Shown: in pieces, positions 1 to 9,776 of the stretch
Layout: every line of letters begins with the position of its first letter
How positions within the stretch are numbered: position 1 is the stretch's first letter
Assembly: GCA_000430305.1 (NCBI GenBank)
Contig: ASZZ01000008.1
Span: 1-64,000, forward strand
DNA length: 64,000 nt
Origin: Streptococcus mitis 17/34
GTDB taxonomy: Bacteria > Bacillota > Bacilli > Lactobacillales > Streptococcaceae
Reading direction: 5' to 3'
Translations under genes and position numbers: made by a program
The notes under the pieces: model-generated
Seen by the model: the letters and a program-made list of their open reading frames with translations, nothing else
Told to the model about the DNA's origin: nothing
Databases searched by the model: none

Positions 1-229
1 GTCAGCAAGCACAAGCGCTTCTGAGTCAGCATCAACAAGTGCGTCAGAATCAGCGTCATCAGACACATTATCTTCTGAAACACCATCAGAATCAGCAGCT
101 AAGTCAAGACAGCAATTGCCAAATACAGGTACAGAAGCTTCTAAGTCATCTGTACTCCTTGGAGCTTTGGCAGCTGTGACTGGTCTAGGTCTGATCGCGA
201 AACGCCGTAAACGTGATGATGAAGAATAA
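1..229 (+). CDS. psrP: Serine-rich-repeat adhesin, C-terminal end (partial)
   Basis: Only the last 75 codons are present, in the frame starting at base 2. They encode a run of Ser-Ala-Ser-Glu and Ser-Thr-Ser repeats, then an LPNTG sortase motif (bases 116-130), a hydrophobic stretch and a basic tail of the type KRRKR. This is the cell-wall sorting signal of a serine-rich-repeat glycoprotein. The accessory-Sec and glycosyltransferase genes downstream are the ones dedicated to glycosylating and exporting such an adhesin. The symbol psrP is inferred from this context and the pneumococcal gene order; the ligand-binding region lies outside the window. Confidence 0.85.
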   Translation, partial: SASTSASESASTSASESASSDTLSSETPSESAAKSRQQLPNTGTEASKSSVLLGALAAVTGLGLIAKRRKRDDEE

Positions 230-274
230 TCGGATGAACAATACCTAGAAAGTAGTATTATTCGATTTATAAAG

Positions 275-312
275 AATCCCTTGGATGAAAAAATCATCCA
301 GGGGATTTTTTT
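275..312 (+). terminator. Terminator of the adhesin gene
   Basis: A 14-base arm AATCCCTTGGATGA pairs with TCATCCAGGGGATT with a single mismatch, around an A-rich loop, and is followed by a run of seven T. It lies about 45 bases after the adhesin stop codon. Confidence 0.85.
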
Positions 313-506
313 GAATTATTTCGTCGTAGATATCAAATAATGATCTATAGTTGTATTCGCATTTTTCTTGTATATTGGATTGAAATAAGAGGTGAACAAA
401 TTTATTGGAAAAATCAAATTAATTTCTACAAATGTTTTAGAAATCGTGATGTACTACTCTAGATTCAATCTACTATACTATTGTAGACTATGGTAAACAA
501 GACTTT

Positions 507-656
507 ATACTCAATGAAAATCAAAGAGCAAACTAGGAAACTAGCCGCAGGTTGCTTAAAACACTGTTTTGAGGTTATAGATAAGACTGACGAAGTCAGT
601 CACATATATACGGCAAGACGACGTTGACGCGGTTTGAAGAGATTTTCGAAGAGTAT
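507..656 (-). repeat. BOX element (boxC-boxB-boxA order, i.e. reversed)
   Basis: About 150 bases beginning TACTCAATGAAAATC and ending GATTTTCGAAGAGTA. The right part contains the boxA signature (CGGCAAGACGACGTTGACG, close to the widely used BOX primer sequence), the middle carries the boxB palindrome AAAACACTGTTTT, and the left is boxC. The length fits boxA plus one boxB plus boxC. BOX elements are dispersed, RNA-structured repeats typical of pneumococci and relatives. Confidence 0.8.
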
Positions 657-915
657 TAAGACTTCTTTTTGCTTCTTGCTTAATATTCTTATAAAAATGA
701 AATTGCATTTGCATGACTTTGAATTGTATGTAAGTTGCTTTTATTATAAGGCTATTTGTGGTAAGATGTATATAACAACAGAATGCTATATAGTATCTCT
801 ATATTAATGGTAGATAACATTAAATTTGTATAAAAGTTTTAGTTAGATGACAAGTTATTCATATTGTAGGCACACTGATAGATATAGTCAATTTAGTTGG
901 AGGGGGAAGTTTTAA

Positions 916-1794
916 TTGCTATCTGGAAAATTCTGTTTATTTTCACATAAAAATAAGCAACACCAACGTTATTTTCAATTCTTATCTGATGGTAAGATTA
1001 GAGATATTGGTGGAGCAGGTCATGATAATGAGCGATTTTGGAAATTAGAAGATCACAAACTTAAATTATATTCTAAGTCAGAGCAACTAACAGCAGTTTT
1101 TGAGTGTTGCTATGAAGAAGTAGGTCATTCCTACTGGGAAGGATTACATCAGGAAACGATTCCCTTAGAAATACGAATATATGATTCGCGTCCAGATTTA
1201 TTTGATTACCTGACAAAATATACTTGTCGCTATTTAATTGATTACGGAGCCCTAATAGTAGGGAAACATACGTATGGCATTCCACAATTAATTGACTATG
1301 ACCACGGAGGTCAAGTTATAATTGGTGATTATTGTTCTATTGGGCATAATGTTCAATTTATAACTGCAAATCATGATTTAGAGTTGATTACAACTTATCC
1401 ATTCAAGAGTTTAGAGGTATTTTACACGGATGAGTCATTGCAGATGACTGATGATCATATTTTGAAAAGTCCAACTCGAGTTGGTAATGATGTCTGGATT
1501 GGAAATAACGCTCAAATCATGGCTGGGGTAACTATTGGAGATGGTGCAGTCATAGCAGCAGGTGCTCTAGTGACCAAGGATGTAGAACCATATGCTGTTG
1601 TAGGAGGCAATCCAGCCAAAGTGATTCGTTATCGTATAGCAGACCCTATATTCCGTGAGCAGATGTTAGAAATTGCGTGGTGGAATTGGCCGGAAGACAT
1701 TATTTCTGAACGATTGGATAAAATCATGAGTAAGGATATATCAGGATTTATAAAAGAATACTTACCAAATGCTGGGAAAGTTAAACATGATTGA
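916..1794 (+). CDS. CatB/Vat-like hexapeptide-repeat O-acetyltransferase
   Basis: A 292-residue protein whose second half (about residues 105-235) is a left-handed beta-helix of hexapeptide repeats. It includes [12 protein letters not shown], the long loop with a His typical of xenobiotic acetyltransferases (ANHD), and [18 protein letters not shown] followed by GGNPAKVIR. These features point to the CatB/Vat family, which transfers acetyl from acetyl-CoA to a hydroxyl. The first 100 residues have no family I recognise. The TTG start is chosen because GGAGGGGG sits 9 bases upstream. Its place next to the adhesin suggests it decorates the adhesin glycan rather than a drug; that is inference. 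Confidence 0.7.
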   Translation: MLSGKFCLFSHKNKQHQRYFQFLSDGKIRDIGGAGHDNERFWKLEDHKLKLYSKSEQLTAVFECCYEEVGHSYWEGLHQETIPLEIRIYDSRPDLFDYLTKYTCRYLIDYGALIVGKHTYGIPQLIDYDHGGQVIIGDYCSIGHNVQFITANHDLELITTYPFKSLEVFYTDESLQMTDDHILKSPTRVGNDVWIGNNAQIMAGVTIGDGAVIAAGALVTKDVEPYAVVGGNPAKVIRYRIADPIFREQMLEIAWWNWPEDIISERLDKIMSKDISGFIKEYLPNAGKVKHD

Positions 1795-1893
1795 TCTGTT
1801 CTCAGAAATATTAGAATTGATTTAGAATGTATCTTAAAGAAATGTGTATTGAAATCGACTTTGTTTTTATATATTGCATCAGAAAAGGAGTAT

Positions 1894-2790
1894 ATGATTA
1901 AAATGATGGAAAAAATAAGTGTTATTGTTCCTGTTTATATGTCAGAACTATATCTTGAAAAATGCTTGGATAGTATCGTTCAACAAACCTATCAAAATCT
2001 TGAAATTATTTTGATTGATGATGGCTCAACAGATGGTTCAGCAGCAATCTGTCAACGTTATCAAAACCAAGATGCACGTGTTAAAGTCTATCATAAAAGA
2101 AATGGTGGAGTTTCTTCTAGCCGCAATCGTGCCTTGGAAGTGGTAACTGGGGATTATATCGTTTTTATAGATAATGATGACTGGTTGGAGTTGGATCATA
2201 TCCAAAATCTTTATGATTTATTGAAAAAAACAGATGCAGATATTGCAATCGGAAACTTTACTCAATTTTTGGATGATCAAGCTAGCTTTTTGATTCATGT
2301 AGGAGCAGATGATTATTTTGAGCAGACTTATACGCCATTTGAATGGTTTAACCATCAATATGACAGTAAGTATAATTTCAGTCAATGCTTCACAGTTCCG
2401 TGGGCGAAGTTATACAAGACAGAGCTGTTTAAGGATATTGTATATCCAACAGATAAAAGTGTAGAGGATGATTACACAACTTATAAAGTTTATCTTCAGG
2501 CAAATAAAATTGCTTTTATGAATAAGGCTATTTATATCCATAGAAAACGTTCTACAAGTGTTACAAGGACAGTCAATCTTGCAGATGTATATCCTTTAAA
2601 GAGTATTGAAGAACGTATGACTATTCTCCAATTGATTGGAGCTCCTCAGGAATTATTAGATAGAGAAATTCAAGCTTATAAATGGCGATTATCTATTCAT
2701 GAAGAAGAAACTCTTAAACATGGAGACGTGGAATCTTATCAACAAATTTTGGTCAAAAAAGCAATTGCAGCTAAATATTTTGAAGGTTAG
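1894..2790 (+). CDS. Family 2 glycosyltransferase
   Basis: A 298-residue GT2 enzyme (GT-A fold). It begins with VIVPVY, then LIDDGSTDGS, GGVSSSRNRA and the nucleotide-sugar-binding VFIDNDDW with its Asp-x-Asp. The C-terminal third resembles the helical tails of other adhesin-cluster GT2 proteins. The start at 1894 is preferred over an upstream in-frame TTG because AAAGGAG lies 4 to 10 bases before it. No signal peptide or membrane segment is visible, so it should act in the cytoplasm on the adhesin glycan. Donor sugar cannot be told from sequence. Confidence 0.8.
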   Translation: MIKMMEKISVIVPVYMSELYLEKCLDSIVQQTYQNLEIILIDDGSTDGSAAICQRYQNQDARVKVYHKRNGGVSSSRNRALEVVTGDYIVFIDNDDWLELDHIQNLYDLLKKTDADIAIGNFTQFLDDQASFLIHVGADDYFEQTYTPFEWFNHQYDSKYNFSQCFTVPWAKLYKTELFKDIVYPTDKSVEDDYTTYKVYLQANKIAFMNKAIYIHRKRSTSVTRTVNLADVYPLKSIEERMTILQLIGAPQELLDREIQAYKWRLSIHEEETLKHGDVESYQQILVKKAIAAKYFEG

Positions 2791-3256
2791 TCAAACACAT
2801 TTTATAAATTGATTTTTCTCTATTTTTAGATAGAAAAAGTGGCCTATACTCAAAAATTAGAATGTTATCTAAATTTTGATGTAGGTTGCTTTTTTACGCT
2901 TAATTAGATAGCTATTCTAAAATAATAAGATTCTTTACATCAATAGATTCTTAAAAGATACTTGATATGCGGACAGATGAGTCATTTCTTTGGATGAAGT
3001 GAATTAAAAATTTATTTTTAAGATTGATCATTAGAAAATGTGATCACATAACTGCAGTAAGATTGCAAAGCTGAATATTTTAAATTATTTTCCTTTTGTT
3101 TTTTTTGAATAATTATTCAATTTAGAATGTGATTATAATTTAGTATTGTAAGAACGTTATTGTCAATGAAATAAACATATTTTTTAATTTGAAATTCCTT
3201 AATAGCTTAAACAATAGCAAAAAAATGTTATAATAGTAGGAAAGGAGAATGAGCCC
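2791..3256. other. AT-rich spacer before the second glycosyltransferase run
   Basis: About 466 bases with no open frame of note. A loose hairpin (TTTTTCT and AGAAAAA arms) lies just after the preceding stop codon near 2814-2839 and may act as a weak terminator. The far end carries the promoter of the next gene. Confidence 0.5.
3206..3234 (+). promoter_or_regulatory. Promoter with extended -10
   Basis: TGTTATAAT (3226-3234) is an extended -10 element with consensus hexamer, 23 bases before the ATG at 3257. The -35 (near 3206) is poor, as is usual for extended -10 promoters. AAAGGAG follows before the ATG. Confidence 0.65.
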
Positions 3257-5353
3257 ATGAATGAAAAAATTACGGTAATTGTGCCAGTCTATAATGTTGA
3301 ACATTACCTAGATAAATGTTTGGATAGTTTAATTAGCCAAACTTATAAAAATCTTGAAATTATCGTTATCAATGATGGCTCTACAGATAATTCAGGAACA
3401 ATTTGTCAAGAGTATGCACGCAAAGATAATCGGATTATTTATATTGAAAAAGAAAACGGTGGTCAGTCTGAAGCAAGAAATATGGGCTTGGATCGAATGA
3501 CAGGAACTTATGTGACCTTTGTTGATTCAGATGATTGGGTTGAACCGAATTATGTAGAAGTTTTATATAAGAAATTACTTGAGTATTGTGCAGATATCGC
3601 GGTTGGAAATTATTACTCATATAATGAGCAGGAAGGGATTTTCTACTTCCATATATTTGGAAATTCCTATTATGAGAAAGTGTATGATAATGTCTCCATT
3701 TTTGAAAATTTTTATGAATCAGAACATATGAAGAATTTTGCTTTGATTTGTGTTGGTGGAAAGCTTTATAAAGCAGATTTATTTAGGGAGCTACGTTTTG
3801 AAGTAGGTAAATTAGGTGAAGATGGATATCTCAATCAAAAGATTTATTTACTTGCCGAAAAGACAATCTATTTGAATGCAGGTTTATATGCTTACCGCCA
3901 GAGAGAAGGAAGTAGTTCTAGGTCGTGGACTGAAAAGTGGATGCATGCTTTAGTAGATGCGATGTCGGAACGTATTACTTTACTAGCTAGTTTAGGCTAT
4001 CCTTTAGAAAAGCACTTGGCAGTTTATAGTAAGATGTTAGATAGCGTACTATCTAGTGGTCAAGCTAGTACCTTATCGGATACTAATACATACAAGGACC
4101 TTGCTGCTAAAAAAATGGTTTTAAGTCAATTAACTACTGAAAAGACAATAGATAAAAAAGCTGTTGTCCTCGCAGCAAATTATGCTTATGTCGAGCAGGT
4201 CATGACGACTATTAAGTCCATTTGTTATCACAATCGTTCTATTCGATTTTATCTAATTAATAGTGATTTTCCTAATGAATGGTTTAAACAATTGAACAAG
4301 CGATTGGAAAGATATGACTTAGAGATTATCAATTGTCGGGTAACTTCTGAACAAATTTCGCGTTATAAAACAGATATTAGTTACACAGTATTTTTGCGTT
4401 ATTTTGTATCTGACTTTGTGCAAGAAGATAAGGCTCTCTATTTAGACTGCGATTTGGTAGTAACTAAAAATTTGGATAACTTGTTTGAAACAGATTTGCA
4501 AGACTATCCATTAGCAGCTGTTCGAGATTATGGAGGAAGAGTATACTATGGTAGGGAGATATTCAATGCGGGTGTTTTATTAATCAACAATCGTTTGTGG
4601 AAACAAGAAAATATGTCCCAACGTTTGATAGATTTGACAAATGAGTGGCATGATAAGGTAGATCAAGCGGATCAGAGTATTTTAAATATGCTCTTTGAAA
4701 ATAGATGGATAGAAATGGAATTTGACAATAACCATGTTGTGATTCATAAGCAATTCACAGACTATGAGTTACCAGCAGGTCAAGATTATCCTGGTATTAT
4801 CCACTATCTTTCACATAGAAAGCCGTGGTTTGATTTAGCAGCTCAGACCTATCGTGATGTTTGGTGGTATTATCATAGTCTCGAATGGACAGAGTTGGGC
4901 CAAAATCATCATTTACATCCACTACAAAAATCACATATCTATCCTATCAGAGAGCCGCTTACTTGTTTAATTTATACGTCTTCAGACCACATTGAACAAA
5001 TTGAGACATTGATTCAATCTTTGCCTAATATTCAATTTAAGATTGCGGCTAGAGTGATGGTCAGTGATCGTTTGAAACAATTGTTGGTCTATCCAAATGT
5101 AACTGTTTATGCTGGAATTAATTATTTAGCAGAACTAGATCAAGAATTAATTGAGACTAGTCAGGTACTTTTAGATATTAATCATGGTGAAAAAACAGAG
5201 GAAATGTTAGATCAATTTTCAGAAAGAGGAAAGTTGATTTTAGCTTTTGAGAATACAAAATATCGTGAAGTTGGACAGATAACCTACAAAGTAGAACAAG
5301 TTCAAGAAATGATTGAGAAATTAAGAGAAGTGGAAGATAAACATGGATTTTAA
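3257..5353 (+). CDS. Two-headed glycosyltransferase: GT2 + GT8 + LDINH tail domain
   Basis: A 698-residue fusion. Residues 1-215 are GT2 (VIVPVYNVEHYLDKCLDS, INDGSTDNSG, FVDSDDW). Residues about 297-550 are GT8 (KAVVLAANY, then LYLDCDLVV with the metal-binding Asp-x-Asp, FNAGVLLINN, DQSILN, and IIHYLSHRKPW). Residues 566-698 form a tail domain ending in LLDINHG and an AFENT motif, shared with many proteins of the cluster and with the C-terminus of GtfB. The start has AAAGGAG and its own promoter. Two catalytic heads suggest it adds two sugars in succession; that is inference. The next gene overlaps its end by 11 bases, so the two are translationally coupled. Confidence 0.85.
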   Translation: MNEKITVIVPVYNVEHYLDKCLDSLISQTYKNLEIIVINDGSTDNSGTICQEYARKDNRIIYIEKENGGQSEARNMGLDRMTGTYVTFVDSDDWVEPNYVEVLYKKLLEYCADIAVGNYYSYNEQEGIFYFHIFGNSYYEKVYDNVSIFENFYESEHMKNFALICVGGKLYKADLFRELRFEVGKLGEDGYLNQKIYLLAEKTIYLNAGLYAYRQREGSSSRSWTEKWMHALVDAMSERITLLASLGYPLEKHLAVYSKMLDSVLSSGQASTLSDTNTYKDLAAKKMVLSQLTTEKTIDKKAVVLAANYAYVEQVMTTIKSICYHNRSIRFYLINSDFPNEWFKQLNKRLERYDLEIINCRVTSEQISRYKTDISYTVFLRYFVSDFVQEDKALYLDCDLVVTKNLDNLFETDLQDYPLAAVRDYGGRVYYGREIFNAGVLLINNRLWKQENMSQRLIDLTNEWHDKVDQADQSILNMLFENRWIEMEFDNNHVVIHKQFTDYELPAGQDYPGIIHYLSHRKPWFDLAAQTYRDVWWYYHSLEWTELGQNHHLHPLQKSHIYPIREPLTCLIYTSSDHIEQIETLIQSLPNIQFKIAARVMVSDRLKQLLVYPNVTVYAGINYLAELDQELIETSQVLLDINHGEKTEEMLDQFSERGKLILAFENTKYREVGQITYKVEQVQEMIEKLREVEDKHGF

Positions 5354-6209
5354 AGATTCGGTAAAGTTATTAGGAGATTTTCATCATATAGAGATTTCTC
5401 CTACTAGTACTATTGAATTAGGAACAGATGTTACATTTCGTTCATTTGTAAGTTTAGAAGTAGCTAATAATGCTAAATTAACACTAGGAAATAGGGTTTT
5501 CTTTAATGACCATTGTACGATTCGTTGTGGCAAAGAAATTGAAATTGGTAAGGATACCATGTTTGGAGATGGAGTAAGGATTTTTGACCATAATCATAGA
5601 TACTCAAATTACCATATCGAAAAAATTCAATTTACTGCTGATAAAATAACGATAGGAAAAAATTGCTGGATTGGAACCAATGTTGTCATTTTAAAAGGGG
5701 TGACGATTGGAGATAATGTCATTATTGGAGCAAATGCCCTAATTTATAAAGATATACCAGCTAATTCTATCGTTACTTCTCAGGAGGATTTAAAAATCAT
5801 TCCTAGGAACCAACACCAATTTCATGTTTTTACTTTAACAGCCTCAGACACTTTAGAAAACTTAGACTATCTTGTTCAGAATCTACCAGAGGTAGCTTTT
5901 CATATAGCAGCTAAAACAAATATTTCGGATTATCTTGAAAGTTTCAATCGTTATGAAAATGTGAATATATACACAAATGTTCATCATGATGATATTGTTG
6001 AGGACTTGATGACGAAATCAGATATTTATTTAGATATCAACCATTGGGGAGAGGTGGATGGTATTGTTAATAGAGCAATAGAACAGAATAAGCCTGTTTA
6101 TGCTTTTGAGAATACTAATCATGATTCAAGTGGATTTAGTAAAGTTTTTCGACAAGAAGATGCAGATGGAATGGTGACAGAGATAAAAGAATTTTTAGGA
6201 GAAGAATAA
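5343..6209 (+). CDS. Hexapeptide-repeat acetyltransferase fused to LDINH tail domain
   Basis: A 288-residue protein. Residues 1-155 are a left-handed beta-helix acetyltransferase (VTFRSFVSLEVA, FNDHCTIRCG, MFGDGVRIFDHNH, NCWIGTNVVILKGVTIGDN). Residues about 158-288 are the same tail domain found in the neighbouring GT8 enzymes (LTASDTLENLDYL, YLDINHWGE, YAFENTNH). The His pair in FDHNHR is typical of NodL/WcaF-like acetyltransferases. The tail suggests it works in the same complex or on the same glycan as the glycosyltransferases; this is inference. ATG overlaps the previous gene by 11 bases. Confidence 0.8.
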   Translation: MDFKDSVKLLGDFHHIEISPTSTIELGTDVTFRSFVSLEVANNAKLTLGNRVFFNDHCTIRCGKEIEIGKDTMFGDGVRIFDHNHRYSNYHIEKIQFTADKITIGKNCWIGTNVVILKGVTIGDNVIIGANALIYKDIPANSIVTSQEDLKIIPRNQHQFHVFTLTASDTLENLDYLVQNLPEVAFHIAAKTNISDYLESFNRYENVNIYTNVHHDDIVEDLMTKSDIYLDINHWGEVDGIVNRAIEQNKPVYAFENTNHDSSGFSKVFRQEDADGMVTEIKEFLGEE

Positions 6210-6216
6210 TTATAGT

Positions 6217-7025
6217 ATGGAAAACGAATTAATCAGTATTATAGTTCCCATTTACAATGTTGAAAATTATTTGCGAATGTGCTTGGATAGTATTCAGAAT
6301 CAGACGTATCCAAATTTGAGATTTTATTAATCAATGATGGCTCTCTAGATAATTCAGCAGATATCTGTGGAGAATATGTTGTTAAGGATGCTCGTTTCCG
6401 TTATTTTGAAAAAGAAAATGGTGGATTGTCTTCAGCAAGAAATTTTGGAATTGAACGTTCGACAGGGGCATATCTTACTGTTGTAGATTCAGATGATTGG
6501 ATAGATTCTTCTTGTTTAGAAACTCTATATGAACTGATGATAAAGCATAGTGCAGATGTTTTAATAGCTTGTTATGGTACTTATGATGAGGAAAGAGCAT
6601 GCTTATGGAGATGAGTATGAGAATGTTTATAGTGGCAGAGAAGTAGTCGAACAGCTACCTAAATTTGAAAGGGGAGATTTAACGTTTCAAACTTCATGGG
6701 GGATATTGTCAAAACGTGAATTATTTGACCAAATAACGTTTCATGTAGGAAGGATTAACGAAGACATAGGGACAAATTATAAGTTATTTATGTAAGCTGA
6801 AAAATAGATTATATCCATAAAAGTCTATATTTTATCGTATTTGAAAATAAGTATTTCAAATAGTGTTTTTCTGAAAAATGATGAGGGATGATCATGGTTT
6901 GAGATTGGAACGGTTTGCGATGGTAGCATTAAAAGGTTACGACATAAGTCGGTACGTTCAACAACATCGTTTCTATCTAGATTATTGGCATCGAATAGCA
7001 AATGAAAAAAAGACTAGAGAATAGT
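6217..7025 (+). pseudogene. Decayed GT2 glycosyltransferase gene
   Basis: An ATG at 6217 starts a GT2 reading (IVPIYNVENYLRMCLDS) that breaks near 6318, where TTGAGATT appears in place of TTGGAGATT. The other frame continues with INDGSLDNSAD, GGLSSARNFG and VVDSDDW. A second shift occurs near 6590, and stops occur after position 6795. A C-terminal remnant (LERFAMVALKGYDISRY) ends at 7025. At least two frameshifts and several stops show that it is not functional. Confidence 0.85.
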
Positions 7026-7092
7026 ATTGAAATAAAGAGGTTAGAGAAGTTAGATTTTTTATTAACAGGGAAAATCTACGAGGAGAAATAAA

Positions 7093-8313
7093 GTGAAAAA
7101 AGCAATCGTTCTTGGAGCAGATAATGGTTATTTAAATAAGCTAGAGACTACAATTAAGTCGGTATGTACTCATAATAAAAATGTAAAATTTTATATTTTT
7201 AATGATGATCTTCCGAGCGAATGGTTTCAAGTTATGAATAGACGGTTAAAAGTAATTGATTCAGAAATTGTCAATGTTAAGATTTCGAATCATCAATTAA
7301 AAGGCTATCATCTTCCAATTGATTATTTATCCTACGCTACATTTTTTAGATATTTTATAGCAGATTTTGTAGTGGAAGAAAAAGCCTTGTATCTTGATTC
7401 GGATATAGTAGTGACTTATTCGTTGGATGAACTATTTCAGGAAGAATTAGGAGACTATTGGATTGCTGGTGTTCGGGATTATTTTGTAAAAGGGTATGAA
7501 AATCGCTTTAATTCAGGAATGATGCTGATTAACGTTAGTAAATGGAGACAAGAAAATGTTTCTGCAAAACTAATTGAGCTAACAAATAAACATCATCAAG
7601 AAGTTTCTGGGGAACAAGGTATTCTCAATATGGTATTTGGAGAGAACTGGAAAAAGTTAGATCGGAAATACAATTTTATGGTTGGTTTAGATAGTTTGAT
7701 TCATATTGCGGTTGAGACGACTCCAGAAGCACTATCATCTTGGTATAATTCAGCCCTTCCTGATGATGTATTACCTTATATTATTCACTACACTGGAGAA
7801 AAACCTTGGTTACCTTTAAGTCAAAATCGTTATAGAGATATTTGGTGGTTTTATCAAGGCTTGGAATGGTCTGATATTTTGTTACGTAAAGAAAGGGTAT
7901 TTCAGACCTATCAAGATTTGACAGTTGTACCAAAGGCATATACAGCTATTTTTACCAATAGTTGTGAATTGGAACAAGTGGAATATTTGATAGAGAATTT
8001 ATCTGATGTTCACTTTTATATATTTGCTCATACTTGGGTTGCATCTGATGTTATTGATTTAACGAGGTATCCTAATGTAACAGTTTATCAACAGTACAAT
8101 CATTTTTCTTATGATAAGGTGATGAAAAAATTAGACTTTTACTTAGATATAAACCATCATGATGAGATTGATGATATTACAAATGTGGTAAAGAGTATGG
8201 GAAAACCAGTGTTTTCTTTTTCAAATACGAATCATTGCAACGAGGGAGCTCAAGTATTTTCTCCTACCGAGCCAGAAAAAATGGTTCAGGAAATTAGAAA
8301 GTATATAGATTAA
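7093..8313 (+). CDS. Family 8 glycosyltransferase with LDINH tail domain
   Basis: A 406-residue GT8 enzyme. It starts KAIVLGADNGYLNKLETTIKS, carries the metal-binding LYLDSDIVV, then FNSGMMLINVSKW, GEQGILN and IIHYTGEKPW. The last 125 residues are the cluster-specific tail (IFTNSCELEQVEYL, FYLDINHHDEI, FSNTNH). Start is GTG with GAGGAG 8 bases upstream. It is followed after 12 bases by a close paralogue, so the pair looks like a tandem duplication. GT8 enzymes retain the anomeric configuration and use UDP-hexoses; donor and position are not predictable here. Confidence 0.85.
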   Translation: MKKAIVLGADNGYLNKLETTIKSVCTHNKNVKFYIFNDDLPSEWFQVMNRRLKVIDSEIVNVKISNHQLKGYHLPIDYLSYATFFRYFIADFVVEEKALYLDSDIVVTYSLDELFQEELGDYWIAGVRDYFVKGYENRFNSGMMLINVSKWRQENVSAKLIELTNKHHQEVSGEQGILNMVFGENWKKLDRKYNFMVGLDSLIHIAVETTPEALSSWYNSALPDDVLPYIIHYTGEKPWLPLSQNRYRDIWWFYQGLEWSDILLRKERVFQTYQDLTVVPKAYTAIFTNSCELEQVEYLIENLSDVHFYIFAHTWVASDVIDLTRYPNVTVYQQYNHFSYDKVMKKLDFYLDINHHDEIDDITNVVKSMGKPVFSFSNTNHCNEGAQVFSPTEPEKMVQEIRKYID

Positions 8314-8325
8314 GAGGAGAAAGAA

Positions 8326-9531
8326 ATGGAAAAGAAAGTTATCGTTTTAGGCGCAGATAATGGCTATCAAGATAAGGTAGAAACTACAATTAAATCAATT
8401 TGTGCCCATAATCGTAATTTGAAATTTTATGTCTTTAATGATGATATTTCATCAGAATGGTTTCAACTAATGTCTAAACGACTTGAACCTTTATTATCTG
8501 AGATTGTTAATGTGAAAATAAGTGGTAATAGTTTGAGAGATTATCATCTTCCATTGCCCCATTTAAGCTATGCAACATTCTTTCGTTATTTTATTCCTCA
8601 ATTTGTAAAAGAGGAAAAGGCTCTCTATTTAGATTCAGATATTATAGTAAGAGGAGATATCGAAGAATTATTTTTGACTGACATGACGGATATTCCTATA
8701 AAAGCTGTTCAAGATGAGTTGGTTCCAAGCACGTTTAATGCTGGAGTAATGTTAATCAATGTTGAATTATGGAGAACAGAAGGAGTAACAGACAAACTTA
8801 TTGAATTAACAAATGAATTTCATGATAGTTCTTTTGGAGATCAAGGAATTTTAAATAGATTATTTGAAAATCGTTGGTATGCTTTAGATTCTTCTTATAA
8901 TTTTATGGTTGGAATGGATACAGTTGCAAGGAATTATCAAATTGATAGCTGGTATATCGATTCGTTGAAATTAGAAGATTCAGCAAAGATTATTCATTTT
9001 ACAGGCGATAAACCGTGGTATCAAGTGAATTTAAATCGCTTTAGAGAAGAGTGGTGGTTCTATTATTCTTTGGAATGGTCTGATATTGTGATGAGAAAGG
9101 CTGATTTTAAGAAGGGCTTAAATTCACTCATAGAAGCACCACTCTATCATACAGCTGTCTTTACAAATACTTGTCATATAGAGCATCTGGAATATTTGAT
9201 TAGGGAATTACCGCAGGTTCACTTTTCAATTCTAGCCCATACTGGATTTGCATCTGAAATTGTTGATTTACAACGATATTTAAATGTACAAATACTACCT
9301 TCATTTAATCCGATGAATTTCAAAAAGGTCTTAGAAAAGATTGATTTCTATTTGGATATTAATCATGAAAATGAGATTGATAATATTATTGAAGAAGTAT
9401 ATCAAATCGGAAAACCTATTCTTTCATTTGATAATACTTGTCATAATGTAGAAAAAGTAAGTTTTATCTGTGAATCTAAGAGACCGGAAAAAATGGTAGA
9501 TGCGATTAAAGAAGTATTAAATGTTGATTGA
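8326..9531 (+). CDS. Family 8 glycosyltransferase with LDINH tail domain (paralogue)
   Basis: A 401-residue GT8 enzyme very similar to the preceding one: VIVLGADNGYQDKVETTIKS, LYLDSDIIV, FNAGVMLINVELW, GDQGILN and IIHFTGDKPW. The tail has VFTNTCHIEHLEYL and FYLDINHENEI. AAGAGGAGAAAG precedes the ATG. The 245 bases after it hold no intact gene. One frame there shows a broken short reading that ends near 9690 and could be debris of another gene, but I cannot place it in a family. Confidence 0.85.
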   Translation: MEKKVIVLGADNGYQDKVETTIKSICAHNRNLKFYVFNDDISSEWFQLMSKRLEPLLSEIVNVKISGNSLRDYHLPLPHLSYATFFRYFIPQFVKEEKALYLDSDIIVRGDIEELFLTDMTDIPIKAVQDELVPSTFNAGVMLINVELWRTEGVTDKLIELTNEFHDSSFGDQGILNRLFENRWYALDSSYNFMVGMDTVARNYQIDSWYIDSLKLEDSAKIIHFTGDKPWYQVNLNRFREEWWFYYSLEWSDIVMRKADFKKGLNSLIEAPLYHTAVFTNTCHIEHLEYLIRELPQVHFSILAHTGFASEIVDLQRYLNVQILPSFNPMNFKKVLEKIDFYLDINHENEIDNIIEEVYQIGKPILSFDNTCHNVEKVSFICESKRPEKMVDAIKEVLNVD

Positions 9532-9776
9532 TACTAAAATAGAGGCAATTAAAGAATTGATACTTACTGGATATGGGAGATACTTCTAAGAGTTTCAAAT
9601 GTGGTTTATCCTAGTTAGTTTGGGTTATGATTTAATAAACCATATTTTGATTGACAGAAATCAATTAGATAGTTTTGAAGAAGAATAAAATATACAGTTC
9701 ACAGATATTTATAGAAGAATGATGGAAAAATTGTCTTTACTTCCGTAGATAGTAATAAAAAATGAGATAATATAAT

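Larger units (their letters stand above)
230..915. other. Intergenic region between adhesin gene and acetyltransferase gene
   Basis: No convincing gene is seen. It holds the adhesin terminator, one BOX element (507-656) and AT-rich sequence leading to a strong ribosome binding site (GGAGGGGG at 899-906) for the next gene. Confidence 0.6.

Noticed and set aside
507-656. RUP element call for the TACTCAATGAAAATC repeats
   Set aside because: The core CTACGGCAAGGCGACGCTGACG-type sequence, length of about 150 and variable middle unit identify them as BOX rather than the shorter RUP.
9532-9776. A gene between the second GT8 and gtf3
   Set aside because: The only frame is broken by stops and has no start or recognisable motif; at most it is debris.
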